In this document: piece by piece, positions 34,189-43,111 of the stretch
Layout of the letters: the number at the start of each line of letters is the position of its first letter
Numbering within the stretch: the stretch's first letter is position 1
Assembly: GCA_004297725.1 (NCBI GenBank)
Contig: SCUS01000084.1
Coordinates: 16,122 to 80,121 of the forward strand
DNA from: Myxococcaceae bacterium
GTDB taxonomy: Bacteria > Myxococcota_A > Polyangia > Polyangiales > Ga0077539
Reading direction: 5' to 3'
DNA: 64,000 bases
Notes under the pieces: model-generated
What the model was told of the DNA's origin: nothing
Seen by the model: only the letters and a program-made list of their open reading frames with translations
Database searches by the model: none
Translations under genes and position numbers: made by a program

Positions 34189-35583
34189 TCACACCGGCTC
34201 GTCGTCCCCTTCGATCTCCTCGCCCGCCGTCGAGCCGTCGCGCTCCTCGGCGAGCCGCCGGTAGATGGTGCGCGTCGCGATGCCCAGGAGCTGCGCCGTG
34301 AGCCGCTTGTCGCCGTGGGTCACCCGCAGCGTCTCCCGGATCACCATCCGCTCGATCTCCTCCAGCGGCGTCCCGATGGGGACCACCAGCTCGGAGCGCG
34401 CCTGCTCGCTCTCCACCACGCTCTTCGGGAAGTCCCCCACGTCGAGGGTTCCGCTTCGGGAGAGCACCACCGCGCGCTCGATGGTGTTCTCCAGCTCGCG
34501 CACGTTACCCGGCCAGGTATAGCGGGTGAGCTTCTCCATCGCCGCGGGCGACACGGTGAAGGGCCCCTTGCCGTTGCGCTGCCCGAACACCCTCAGGAAG
34601 TGCTCGACCAGCATCGGCACGTCCGCGGGGCGGGCCCGCAGCGGAGGCGCCGTGATGGCGATGACGTTGAGCCGGTAGAAGAGGTCTTCCCGGAAGCGGT
34701 TGGCGCCCACCTCCAGGGAGAGGTCGCGGTTGGTGGCCGCCACGACGCGCACGTCCGCCCGCTGCGTGCGCCCCCCGAGGGGCTCGTACTCGCCCTCCTG
34801 CAGCACCCTCAGCAGCTTCACCTGCACCGCCGGGGAGAGCTCGCCGATCTCGTCGAGGAAGAGCGTCCCCCCGCGGGCCTGGGCGAAGCGACCGTCGCGC
34901 TTGGCCACCGCCCCGGTGAAGGCCCCGCGCTCGTAGCCGAACAGCTCCGCCTCCAGGATGCTCTCCGGGATCGCCGCGCAGTTGACCGCGATGAAGGGCG
35001 CCGCCGCCCGCCCCGAGCGCGCGTGGACATAGCGGGCCAGCAGCTCCTTGCCGGTGCCCGACTCGCCCAGGATGAGCACCGTCGCCATGGAGGGCGCCGC
35101 CTGCCCGGCCACCTCCAGCACCTGCCGCAGCGCGGGCGAGGTGCCGACGATCTCCCGCTTTCGCAGCGCGGAGATCTCCTCCCGCAGCACCCGGTTCTCG
35201 GCCACCAGCGAGGCCTTCTCCGCGGCCTTGGCCACGCTCTTCACGATCTGCACCCGCTTCAGCGGCTTCTCGACGAAGTCGTACGCGCCCCCGCGCATCG
35301 CCTCCACCGCGGTCTCCACGGTGCCGTACGCGGTCATCACGATGACCTCCGTCTCCGGCGCCACGGTCTTCACGGCCTTGAGCAGGTCGATGCCCGAGGC
35401 CCCGGGCATCATCAGGTCGGTGACCAGCACCTCCACCCGCTGGCGCCGCAGCATGTCGAGCGCGGTCTTGGCGTCCGGCGCCGTGGACACCCGGTACCCC
35501 TCCCTGGAGAGCAGCCGCTCCAGGGATTCAAGGTTCGACCGATCGTCCTCCACCACCAGCACCGAGGTCTCGCTAGCATTCAC
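34189..35583 (-). CDS. NtrC-family sigma-54-dependent response regulator
   Basis: 464 residues. Receiver domain at 6-120 with phospho-acceptor Asp56 (LVTDLMMPG), the acidic pair at 13-14 and Lys106. AAA+ domain with Walker A GESGTGKE (173-180) and the sigma-54 contact loop GAFTGA (220-225) intact. C-terminal Fis-type HTH ([16 protein letters not shown]) then an acidic tail. It would activate sigma-54 promoters on phosphorylation. The start is GTG at 35583, giving [14 protein letters not shown]; no cognate kinase lies beside it. Upstream in-frame ATGs exist but add non-conserved sequence. Confidence 0.93.
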   Translation of the reverse strand: MNASETSVLVVEDDRSNLESLERLLSREGYRVSTAPDAKTALDMLRRQRVEVLVTDLMMPGASGIDLLKAVKTVAPETEVIVMTAYGTVETAVEAMRGGAYDFVEKPLKRVQIVKSVAKAAEKASLVAENRVLREEISALRKREIVGTSPALRQVLEVAGQAAPSMATVLILGESGTGKELLARYVHARSGRAAAPFIAVNCAAIPESILEAELFGYERGAFTGAVAKRDGRFAQARGGTLFLDEIGELSPAVQVKLLRVLQEGEYEPLGGRTQRADVRVVAATNRDLSLEVGANRFREDLFYRLNVIAITAPPLRARPADVPMLVEHFLRVFGQRNGKGPFTVSPAAMEKLTRYTWPGNVRELENTIERAVVLSRSGTLDVGDFPKSVVESEQARSELVVPIGTPLEEIERMVIRETLRVTHGDKRLTAQLLGIATRTIYRRLAEERDGSTAGEEIEGDDEPV

Positions 35584-35705
35584 GGGGCGCAGCGTAGCCC
35601 TGAGCGCCGTCCGCCGCGACCTCCGCGCCTCATCTCCCGGCGGGGAGTTCCGGTGTACATAGGGCGTCGAAGGTTTCTTGAAGGCGGCGCGCGAGGAGAT
35701 GGCCG

Positions 35706-37727
35706 ATGCTTCCATGGCGTGGGTGGGTCCTGGGTTTGCTGGTCGGCTCGCTGAGCGCCTGCGGCTCCACGCTGCTCGTGCTGCCTCCGGTCGACGCCGG
35801 CGAGGATGCCCTCGGCCCCGATGCAGCCCCCGACGGCGCCCTTCCCGACGACGCGGAGATCAGCCCCGACGCGGACGGCCCCCTCGACGCGACGGCCACC
35901 CCCGACCTGCCCGAGGGCCCTGACGCCTTCCCCTCCGACGAGCCCCTGCTCGACTCCGGCACCGACGCGGGTCCCCCCTCCGAGCTCCCCACCGACGCGC
36001 CCGCTCCCCTCGACCTCCCTGCGACCTCGGACGCCCCTGCCGAAGACCTCCCCACCGCGGATGTCCCTTCCGTAGACGTCCCCTCCGTGGACGCCCCTCC
36101 GTCCTGCCCCAACGGGCTGACCGACCGCTGTCCCGCGAGCTTCCCCGGCACCTGCGCCAATCTCTCCGACGGCGCTGCCCACGCGGTGACCTTCGGCGGG
36201 CTCACCACCGGCCTGCCCGCGAGCTGCGAGGGGACCATGACGGCCGCCGGCCCCGACGGCGTGGTGCCGCTCACCATCACCACCCCGAGCGACGTGGTCG
36301 TCACCGCGAGGCCCACCGGAGGCGACGCGGTGGTGCTCACCCTCAGCCCCGCCTCCGGGTGCGGCCAGCGCGCCGAAGAACTCCGCTGCTCCAACAGCAG
36401 CGCCTCGAGCTCCGGCGGCGTGGCCACCCTGCGCGCCAGCACCCTCGGCCCCGGCACCTACGCCGTCACGGTCTCCGCCATGCGAGGCAGCCCGGCGATC
36501 GTCCAGGCCATGATCACCCCTGCGCGCCCTCGCTCCCGCGGCGACGTGTGCCCTGGCGTGGTGGTCACCCCCGACGGCGTGCCCGTCTCGCTCTCCACCG
36601 CGGGCTTCGCCGGGGAGGCCGACCACGGCACCTCCTGCGGCTCCAACGGCAGCTCCGCGGGCTGGGTCGACTCGGTCTTCTCGTACACCCTCACCACCGC
36701 GAGAGACGTGACCCTCTCCGTGAGCGCCACCGGCTCCGGCGATGTCGCCCTCGCGGTGGAGTCCACCTGCGGCGTCCGCATGAGCGCCGTGCCCGGCTGC
36801 GTCACCGGCAACCCCGCCCGGAGGATCATCCGCAACCAGCAGCCCGGCACCTACTACGCCGTCGTCGAGCACCGCAGCGCGGGCGCCGCGGGCCGCACGC
36901 TCGTCACCTCGCTGACCACCGCCGCCCCGACGCTCCCCGGCCGGGCCGACACCTGCCCCGGCCTGCCGCTCTCCCCGTCGATGCCCTCGCAGGCGGATGT
37001 CGCCGGGCTCACCGCAGGCTCCGCGGCGCTGAGCTGCTTCACCACCTCTCGCGCCGACGCGGTGTTCGGCTTTACCGCACCGGGTATGGGCTCGGACGTG
37101 CTGGTGAACGTCTCGGGCCCCAGCGGATCACGGGTGGGCTACACCCTCCAGTCGCCCTGCGGCGGCGCCGCGGTGGGCGGCTGCACCGGCCCTGCGGCGA
37201 GCGTGTGGCGGAGGTTCCAGGGGCTGACGCCGGGGCAGGTGTACAGCCTGGTGGCCGGCACCGAGGCGATGTCGGGCAACGTCAGCGCGCTGTACCTCAC
37301 GGTCCCCTCGGCGGCGGCGACGGCGGTGTCGGGCAACGAGACCTGCGACACCCGGCGCACCATCCCGGCCACCGGGGGAGTCTTCCGCGGCAACTCCTCG
37401 AGCGCCCGGCAGGTGATCGCCGCGCCTCCCTGCGGCGGCCTCGGCTGCGCGGGCGGCCGGGCGGTGTACTTCCAGCTCGCGCTGCCCTCGCGGAGCCGGG
37501 TGATCGCCAACACCCTCGGCTCGGGCTTCGACACCATCCTCACGGTGAACTCCGGATCGAGCTGCCCGGGCCGCCCGGTGGCCAACGGCTGCAACGACGA
37601 CAACGTCGGCCAGGCCTCGCAGGTGGACGTCACCCTCGACGCCGGAACCTACTTCCTCGTGGTGCAGGGCTGCGGCTTCGGCCGCGGGGGCGACTACACC
37701 CTCGACGTGGCGGTGGTCGCTCCCTGA
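35706..37727 (+). CDS. Lipoprotein with PPC-like beta domains
   Basis: 673 residues. Lipobox GSLSAC (Cys19), then an Asp/Pro-rich stalk to about residue 130. The rest is beta-rich with repeated segments of the prepeptidase C-terminal (PPC) type: TTPSDVVVTARPTGGDAVVLTL, TTARDVTLSVSATGSGDVALAV and QVDVTLDAGTYFLVVQGCG. Each has a paired-Cys segment (LTSTC-like STCGVRMSAVPGC). It has no catalytic domain, unlike PPC-bearing peptidases. Surface localisation is likely; the role is unknown. It is divergent from the NtrC-family gene. Confidence 0.65.
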   Translation: MLPWRGWVLGLLVGSLSACGSTLLVLPPVDAGEDALGPDAAPDGALPDDAEISPDADGPLDATATPDLPEGPDAFPSDEPLLDSGTDAGPPSELPTDAPAPLDLPATSDAPAEDLPTADVPSVDVPSVDAPPSCPNGLTDRCPASFPGTCANLSDGAAHAVTFGGLTTGLPASCEGTMTAAGPDGVVPLTITTPSDVVVTARPTGGDAVVLTLSPASGCGQRAEELRCSNSSASSSGGVATLRASTLGPGTYAVTVSAMRGSPAIVQAMITPARPRSRGDVCPGVVVTPDGVPVSLSTAGFAGEADHGTSCGSNGSSAGWVDSVFSYTLTTARDVTLSVSATGSGDVALAVESTCGVRMSAVPGCVTGNPARRIIRNQQPGTYYAVVEHRSAGAAGRTLVTSLTTAAPTLPGRADTCPGLPLSPSMPSQADVAGLTAGSAALSCFTTSRADAVFGFTAPGMGSDVLVNVSGPSGSRVGYTLQSPCGGAAVGGCTGPAASVWRRFQGLTPGQVYSLVAGTEAMSGNVSALYLTVPSAAATAVSGNETCDTRRTIPATGGVFRGNSSSARQVIAAPPCGGLGCAGGRAVYFQLALPSRSRVIANTLGSGFDTILTVNSGSSCPGRPVANGCNDDNVGQASQVDVTLDAGTYFLVVQGCGFGRGGDYTLDVAVVAP

Positions 37728-37746
37728 GCGCCGCCGCGGGGCTTCG

Positions 37747-38616
37747 CTACGGGATGATGGGACCCGCGTCGGCCGGGGGCCCCGGCGGTCGCACGGCGGA
37801 GGGGGGCAGCGGGGAGAGCGCGAAGTCCTGCCGGGCGGTGGCGCCCGCGGTGACGGTGACGGTGGCGTCGACGGGGCCTACGCCGGGAAACCAGGCGTGC
37901 ATGGTGTGGGTGCCCACCGGGACCCCATCGACCCGGTAGTGCCCCTCTCGGTCGGTCTGGTCATAGAACCAGTTGGGCGTGACCACGAGCGGGGTCTGCA
38001 TCCACCGCGGGAAGAGCACCGAGTGGATGATGTACCGGCCGGGGCGGCTCAGGTGCTTCTCCTGATCCTCGTTGGGCATGAGCATCTGGGCGATGGTGGC
38101 GCCCATGCCGTCGACCTTGGTGAGGTGGTGGGCGTCCGTCGAGGCGTGCAGCACCAGCACGTCGTTGAGGCTCATCGCCATGATGCGCGGCTCGATGGAG
38201 CAGTCGTGGAAGGTGACGTGGCGACGGCGCGGCCGCGGGGGCGTCGTGGAGTGCGCGTCGACGGTGACGAGCGCCTCGGGCAGGAGACCCGGTGCGGTGA
38301 TGCCGAAGGGGTTGGCGTAGTAGCCGCGGGCGCTCTCGGCGCAGCCGCGCATCCGGGAGACGTCATCGTCGATCACCACGGGCTGCGGCGCAGGAACGCT
38401 CCCGGTGAGGCGCACGAAGCCCTCGACGGCGCCGGTCGCCCCGGCGGGCGCGGGCGTCTCCGGATGCGCCGTCGCAGCGTCCGCAGAGACCGACGGGGTC
38501 GGGCGCGAGGGCTCCGGGGTGGGGCGGTTGCACCCGGGCAGCGCCAACCAGGTTGACAGCGCGGCCGCGGCGGCGAGGCGGAAGGGGCGGAGGTCGTGGG
38601 CGATCGGGTGGGTCAT
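37747..38616 (-). CDS. Lipoprotein with cupredoxin-like/CarboxypepD_reg-like domain
   Basis: About 289 residues. Lipobox WLALPGC (Cys29). After a Pro/Thr/Ala-rich linker, GAVEGFVRLTGSVPAPQPVVIDDD leads into a cupredoxin-like region: CSIEPRIMAMSLNDVLVLHASTDAHHLTKV. This is the pattern of plastocyanin-like exported proteins that have a Cys and His near the metal site. A CarboxypepD_reg-like beta domain follows (GHYRVDGVPVGTHTMHAWFPGVGPVDATVTV). Copper binding is possible but not shown. An alternative start is at 38634. Confidence 0.6.
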   Translation of the reverse strand: MTHPIAHDLRPFRLAAAAALSTWLALPGCNRPTPEPSRPTPSVSADAATAHPETPAPAGATGAVEGFVRLTGSVPAPQPVVIDDDVSRMRGCAESARGYYANPFGITAPGLLPEALVTVDAHSTTPPRPRRRHVTFHDCSIEPRIMAMSLNDVLVLHASTDAHHLTKVDGMGATIAQMLMPNEDQEKHLSRPGRYIIHSVLFPRWMQTPLVVTPNWFYDQTDREGHYRVDGVPVGTHTMHAWFPGVGPVDATVTVTAGATARQDFALSPLPPSAVRPPGPPADAGPIIP

Positions 38617-38771
38617 GGGATGGGGGTGTTCCATGGAGTGTGCCGGAGGAGGGGGCGGCAGTGCGAGGGGATCGTTGCGGGAGGCCGGTCGTGCGAGGGA
38701 GCGGAGCCCCGGGGCACCCCTGAATGTGTCCGCCCTGGTAGCCCTTCTGTTAGACCCGCGCGAGACCCCGC

Positions 38772-40073
38772 ATGGACACACCTCACCTCTCGTTGCTGGC
38801 CCGCCTCACCACGATCGGCGTCGCGCTCTCCCTGACCGCCTGCGGGGCGCGCACGTCGCTCCGCGGCGAGGCCGCCGACCAGCTCCCCGATGCCGCTCCC
38901 CTCGACGCGCCCGCCGTCGACACCCCGCTCGTCGACACCCCCGCCGCGACCGACGTCTTCGTCAGGCCCGATGTGCCTCCCGCGCCCGACGTGCCCATCC
39001 CCACGGACATCGTGGGCCTCGCCGCAGGCGGATCGCACACCTGCGCGCTGCGCTCCTCCGGGGTCGTCGTGTGCTGGGGCTCCAACCGCTCCGGGCAGCT
39101 CGGCGATGGCTCGCGGGAGCCCCGCCGCCCCTCCCCCGTCGCCGTGACGGGCGTGACCGACGCCGTCGCCATCGCCGCGGGCGAGCAGCACTCCTGCGCG
39201 GTGCGCCGCGACGGGCAGGTGCTCTGCTGGGGCAACGGCCAGAGCGGCGAGCTCGGCGACGGACGGAGGGGCAGTCGCGCCACGCCCGCGCTGGTGCGCA
39301 ACCTCACGGAGGCGGTGGAGGTCGCCGCCGGCCGCAACCACACCTGCGCCCGCCGCCGTGACGGGCAGGTGTGGTGCTGGGGGTCGAACGGCTCGGGGGA
39401 GCTCGGCCGTGTCGCCACCGGCGGCATCAGCCTGATCCCCGTCGTGGCCGGCGTCCCCAACGACTCCTTGCAGCTCGTGGCGGGCCTCGGCCACACGTGC
39501 TCGCGCTCGAGCTCGCGCACCGGCCTGGTGCTGTGCTGGGGCCGCAACTTCGAGGGCCAGCTCGGCAACGGCCTCACCGAGGTGCTTCGGAGCCCCGAGG
39601 CGAGCCCCGTCGCCGGGCTCAACAGCGTGGAGGAGATCACCGCGGGTCAGGCCCACACCTGCGCGCGTCGCAGCACCGGGGAGGTGCGCTGCTGGGGCTT
39701 CAACGCCAACGGCCAGCTCGGCGACGGCACGCGGTCGCTGCGTGCGCAGGCGACGAGCGTGCGCGACCTCACCGACGCCGCGGGCATCGCGGCCGGGGCC
39801 AACCACACCTGCGCGCGCGTCGCGGGTGGACAGGTGTTCTGCTGGGGCAGCAACGGGGTCGGCCAGTTCGGCGACGGCTCGCGCACCGACGCGCTCGTGC
39901 CCACACCCACGCGGAACCTCCCCGACGCGGACGAGGTCGTCGCGGGGCTCACCCACACCTGCGCGCGCCGCACCAACGGTCAGGTGCTGTGCTGGGGCCA
40001 CAACGAGGAGGGACAGCTCGGCGACGGCACCACCGAGCGCAGGCTCGTCCCGACGCCCGTGCTCGGGCTGTAG
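38772..40073 (+). CDS. RCC1-repeat lipoprotein (seven-bladed propeller)
   Basis: 433 residues. Lipobox SLTAC (Cys24), then a short Asp/Pro stalk (DAAPLDAPAVDTPLVDTP). Seven RCC1 repeats follow, each with HTCA..., CWG and GQLGDG (for example HTCALRSSGVVVCWG, HSCAVRRDGQVLCWG, HTCARRTNGQVLCWG). Seven repeats make a complete RCC1 propeller. Bacterial secreted versions are presumed binding proteins; no ligand is known. TAGACC lies 15 nt upstream. The next gene is 103 nt downstream. Confidence 0.88.
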   Translation: MDTPHLSLLARLTTIGVALSLTACGARTSLRGEAADQLPDAAPLDAPAVDTPLVDTPAATDVFVRPDVPPAPDVPIPTDIVGLAAGGSHTCALRSSGVVVCWGSNRSGQLGDGSREPRRPSPVAVTGVTDAVAIAAGEQHSCAVRRDGQVLCWGNGQSGELGDGRRGSRATPALVRNLTEAVEVAAGRNHTCARRRDGQVWCWGSNGSGELGRVATGGISLIPVVAGVPNDSLQLVAGLGHTCSRSSSRTGLVLCWGRNFEGQLGNGLTEVLRSPEASPVAGLNSVEEITAGQAHTCARRSTGEVRCWGFNANGQLGDGTRSLRAQATSVRDLTDAAGIAAGANHTCARVAGGQVFCWGSNGVGQFGDGSRTDALVPTPTRNLPDADEVVAGLTHTCARRTNGQVLCWGHNEEGQLGDGTTERRLVPTPVLGL

Positions 40074-40176
40074 CCGCGACGGAGGGGGTGCGCCGGAGCG
40101 CGCCGTGTCGAGAGCCCGCGATTGTTACACCGGTCGGTATGATCGCCCCGCGGCGCTTCGACTACGCTCCGGCGCG

Positions 40177-41217
40177 ATGAACACTCCTGTCGACGTCTCC
40201 GTCGCGATCGACCCTGGGCCCCGCGACGTCCTCGCTCCGGTCGCCGAGCTGCTCGCTCCCGGGACGCTCGGGTTCCTCCCCGACGGCAACCTGCTCGTGA
40301 TGGAGCGGCGCGGCGGCGCCAACGGCGTGGTCGCCCGCGAGTATGCGCCGGGCGGCGCCGGGCCGTGGAGCGAGGTGCGCTCGGTGCCTCTCAAGGGCGT
40401 CCGCGGCAGCCCCATCGGCTGCGCCGTCAGCGCCGACGGGGCCCTGCTCGCCGCCGGCCAGAAGACCGCCCGGGTCTACGCCTGGCCCTCGGGGTCCATG
40501 GTCGCGTCGCTGCCGGGGGTGCGCTACCAGCTCGAACGCAGCTCGCTGGGGTTCTCGCCGAGCGGCGCGCGCGTCGCGGTGGCCGACGGCGGGTACGTCT
40601 CCCCGCGCAACCGCGCCGTCACGGTCTGCGACGGCTCCACCGGGGCGAAGCTCGCGGCGATCAAGACCGACGAGTGGAGCTTCCAATGGGCGGCGATGCC
40701 CGACGAGTCGACGGTGCTCACCCTCGGCCTCGCGCACGACTGGGTGTCCGGTGACGACGAGACCGACGGCCAGCGCGTTCTCGGCTGCTACGACGTCGCC
40801 AGCGGCGCGGTGCGCTGGCGGCGGACGCTGCGCGCCGATCAGTGGCCGGGCGTCGACCGCGCGACGGGCCGCGTCTGGGTCGCGGGCGACGAGGGTCCGT
40901 ACGCCACGAAGCACCTGCTGGCGCTCTCCCTCGCCGACGGGGCGGTGCTGCGCACCGTGGGCTTCGGCGACGACTGGCGCCCCGGCACCGCGGCGCCGGC
41001 CGTGGTGGGGCCGTCGACGCTCGCGCTCCCCGTGAGCTCGTACAAGCACGGCGCGACGCGCTACGTGGTCGCCGACGTCGAGCGCGGCCGCGTGATCGCC
41101 GAGCTGGGGCACGGCGGCGCGCGGCTGGGTGGGGTCTTCCCCCTGACGGCGCACGCCGACACCCGGCGCGTAGCCGCCGAGGTCGACAGCTTCACCCTCG
41201 TCTGGCAGCTGCCGTAG
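40177..41217 (+). CDS. WD40/beta-propeller-like protein
   Basis: 346 residues, no signal peptide. Repeated short beta motifs fit a propeller: PDGNLLVMERR, GCAVSADGALLAAGQKTARVYAWPSG, LGFSPSGARVAVADGG, GRVWVAGDEGPYATKHLLALSLADGAVL and DTRRVAAEVDSFTLVWQL. The WDxxx ending LVWQLP resembles the last strand of a WD repeat. The family is not certain and no catalytic residues are seen. Its stop codon is immediately followed by the palindromic element at 41217. Confidence 0.55.
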   Translation: MNTPVDVSVAIDPGPRDVLAPVAELLAPGTLGFLPDGNLLVMERRGGANGVVAREYAPGGAGPWSEVRSVPLKGVRGSPIGCAVSADGALLAAGQKTARVYAWPSGSMVASLPGVRYQLERSSLGFSPSGARVAVADGGYVSPRNRAVTVCDGSTGAKLAAIKTDEWSFQWAAMPDESTVLTLGLAHDWVSGDDETDGQRVLGCYDVASGAVRWRRTLRADQWPGVDRATGRVWVAGDEGPYATKHLLALSLADGAVLRTVGFGDDWRPGTAAPAVVGPSTLALPVSSYKHGATRYVVADVERGRVIAELGHGGARLGGVFPLTAHADTRRVAAEVDSFTLVWQLP

Positions 41218-41643
41218 TACCTCGCCACAGGGGACCTGAAGGGTTGAGACGGTCGCGGGCTCCGCGCGCGGAGAGAGAAGAACCGCAAGGGTCGCAACGG
41301 TCGCAAGGGCTCGAAGGCATGGGCCGTGGGACGCTCGCGCTCTTCGCCGCGTCGCCCCTTCAGGGCCACCACCCCCTCTCAAGGTCTCAAGGGACACTTT
41401 GATCGTCGGTCACACCACTCAGGCCTGGGGTACGGCGTGGGGCCTCTGCATCGTCGTGCAGCGCCTGACCCCAGGCAGGAGTGGTCCAAGGTGTCCCTTG
41501 AGACCTTGAGAGGGAGAGCCCTTCAGGGCCCGACGATCTGCTCTTCCTCCTCCCTTGTGGCCCTAAGCGACCCTTGCGGTTCTGCTCTCTCCGCGCATGG
41601 AGCGCGACCGCCTCAACCCTTCAAGTCCCCTGTGGAAAGGTAC
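41217..41643. repeat. 427-bp intergenic palindromic element (family B, copy 1)
   Basis: This fills the 438-nt gap between the stops of two convergent genes. Outer arms (about 41217-41299 and 41565-41643) match imperfectly, sharing GTACCT, CCACAGGGGAC, GAAGGGTTGAG, GCGCGGAGAGAG and GAACCGCAAGGGTCGC. An inner 24-bp inverted repeat is perfect (41374-41397 with 41491-41514). Then CCACTC/GAGTGG (41415-41420/41479-41484) and a nested-hairpin module (41423-41476) occupy the centre. No reading frame looks coding. Confidence 0.9.
41423..41476 (+). repeat. 54-nt nested-hairpin module, copy 1
   Basis: Stem GCCTGGGGT (41423-41431) with ACCCCAGGC (41468-41476), and inside it CTGCA-TCGTCG-TGCAG. Identical over 53 nt to 50974-51026, and present with a few changes in inverse orientation at 51256-51309. 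Confidence 0.95.
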
Positions 41644-41655
41644 CAGGTGCGAGGC

Positions 41656-43035
41656 CTACGCCCCGGCGGGGCCCGCGGCCTTCGCGACGAGCTCGCGGTG
41701 CTTCTGCGGCGAGCGCAGCGCCTGGTAGCGCAGCACCTTGTCGCGGATCAGCGGGCGCACCCGGAAGGCCTCCGCCGCCGGGTCGCGGATGGAGGGCTCG
41801 CGCTCGAACCAGTCCTGCACCGGGGCCACGAGCTCCTCGGGGAAGAGCCGCGCGAGGGTGTCCTCGTTGACCACGTCGAGGTAGCAGACGCGCACGAACC
41901 AGCCCTGCTCCGTCGGGGTCATCCAGCGCGTCGTGCGGTCGTGGAACTTCTTCAGGAACAGCGCCGAGTCGGCCCCCTCGCGACCCGCCTCGTCGAGCAC
42001 CAGGCTGAGCAGGTAGGGGAAGCCCTGCGTGGCCTCGAAGAGGGCCTCGCGGCGCTCCGGCGGCACCTCCGCGCGCTCCAGCATGGCGAGCGCCGTGGCC
42101 CGGTCGAAGGGCGCGAGGCGCACCTGCGCGGCGACGTAGCGCTGGCAGTGCTGCGCCCACGAGGGGCTCATCGCGTCGAGGTCGTCGCGCCCGGCGATCA
42201 CCAGCACCGTCTTGAAGGGCGCCCTCGCCAGCCTGGGAATCAGCGCCCCCACCAGGAACTCCTCCAGCGTCGGCGCCAGCGCCTCGAAGTCGTCGACGAC
42301 CAGCAGCAGGTCGTTGGTGTGCGGTCCGATGGGGTCGTGCGTGATGCGGTGCCAGTCGTCCTTGCGGTAGCCGCGCAGGGCCGCCGAGAGGTCCGTGAGC
42401 ATCGCGTCGGCGGTGACGCCGTAGAGGTCGCCTCGCACCCGGTTGTGGAAGGTCACTCCCAGCAGGTCGCGCAGCGGACCGGGCAGCCGCGTCGACTGCC
42501 GCAGCGGAGCGAGGGTCTCCAGCAGGTCCCACGCCGCGTCGAGCGTCGCGCTCACGTTCGTCTCGGAGAGCCCGATGGCCCTCACGTCGAGGTAGCCGCG
42601 GGTCCTGGGCACCGTCTCGTTGAGCCGGTGGCCCGCCCGCAGCAGCGCCACGGCGACCTTCTTCACGTCGTCCCGGGCGCTCCCGAGCTCCTCGGCCACC
42701 TCGTCGAGGAGGGCGCGGTGCGCGGCCGCCACGCGGCGCACCTGGGGGAAGTAGTCCGCCTCGGGGCGCGCCGGGGCCTCCAGGCTGCGCGGCATGAGCT
42801 GGTCGAGCAGCGCGAAGAAGTCCCCCACCGAGGAGCGGTTGGAGCCGTCCACCCGCAGCCGCAGGTAGCCAAGCGCCTCCGGGTCGGCCGCGGCCAGCGC
42901 GTCGTCGATGAAGAACGACTTGCCCACGCCCCCCGGCCCGCTCACCCCGACGATGGACACCTGCGTCGGCGGGCGAGCGACCACCGCCGTGAGCTGCGCG
43001 ACCTCGGAGCGGTGGATGGTGTCCATGACGCTCAT
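41656..43035 (-). CDS. P-loop NTPase (STAND/AAA-type)
   Basis: 459 residues with start at 43035; a GTG at 43095 would add 20 residues. Walker A is GVSGPGGVGKS at 30-40 and Walker B is LLLVVDDFEAL in the middle. The rest is helical with no DNA-binding or sensor domain recognised. The layout resembles STAND-like or orc1-type ATPases that act as switches. The sequence MDTIHRSEVAQLTAVVARPPTQVSIVG leads straight into the P-loop. It is 76 nt downstream of the hybrid histidine kinase on the same strand, so cotranscription is likely. Confidence 0.7.
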   Translation of the reverse strand: MSVMDTIHRSEVAQLTAVVARPPTQVSIVGVSGPGGVGKSFFIDDALAAADPEALGYLRLRVDGSNRSSVGDFFALLDQLMPRSLEAPARPEADYFPQVRRVAAAHRALLDEVAEELGSARDDVKKVAVALLRAGHRLNETVPRTRGYLDVRAIGLSETNVSATLDAAWDLLETLAPLRQSTRLPGPLRDLLGVTFHNRVRGDLYGVTADAMLTDLSAALRGYRKDDWHRITHDPIGPHTNDLLLVVDDFEALAPTLEEFLVGALIPRLARAPFKTVLVIAGRDDLDAMSPSWAQHCQRYVAAQVRLAPFDRATALAMLERAEVPPERREALFEATQGFPYLLSLVLDEAGREGADSALFLKKFHDRTTRWMTPTEQGWFVRVCYLDVVNEDTLARLFPEELVAPVQDWFEREPSIRDPAAEAFRVRPLIRDKVLRYQALRSPQKHRELVAKAAGPAGA

Positions 43036-43111
43036 CGTGCCACGGCCGTCGTGGACGCCATCGATCGCTCCGTCGGTTGCGGGTCCCGCCGACACGGGTG
43101 AGCGGAGGCCG

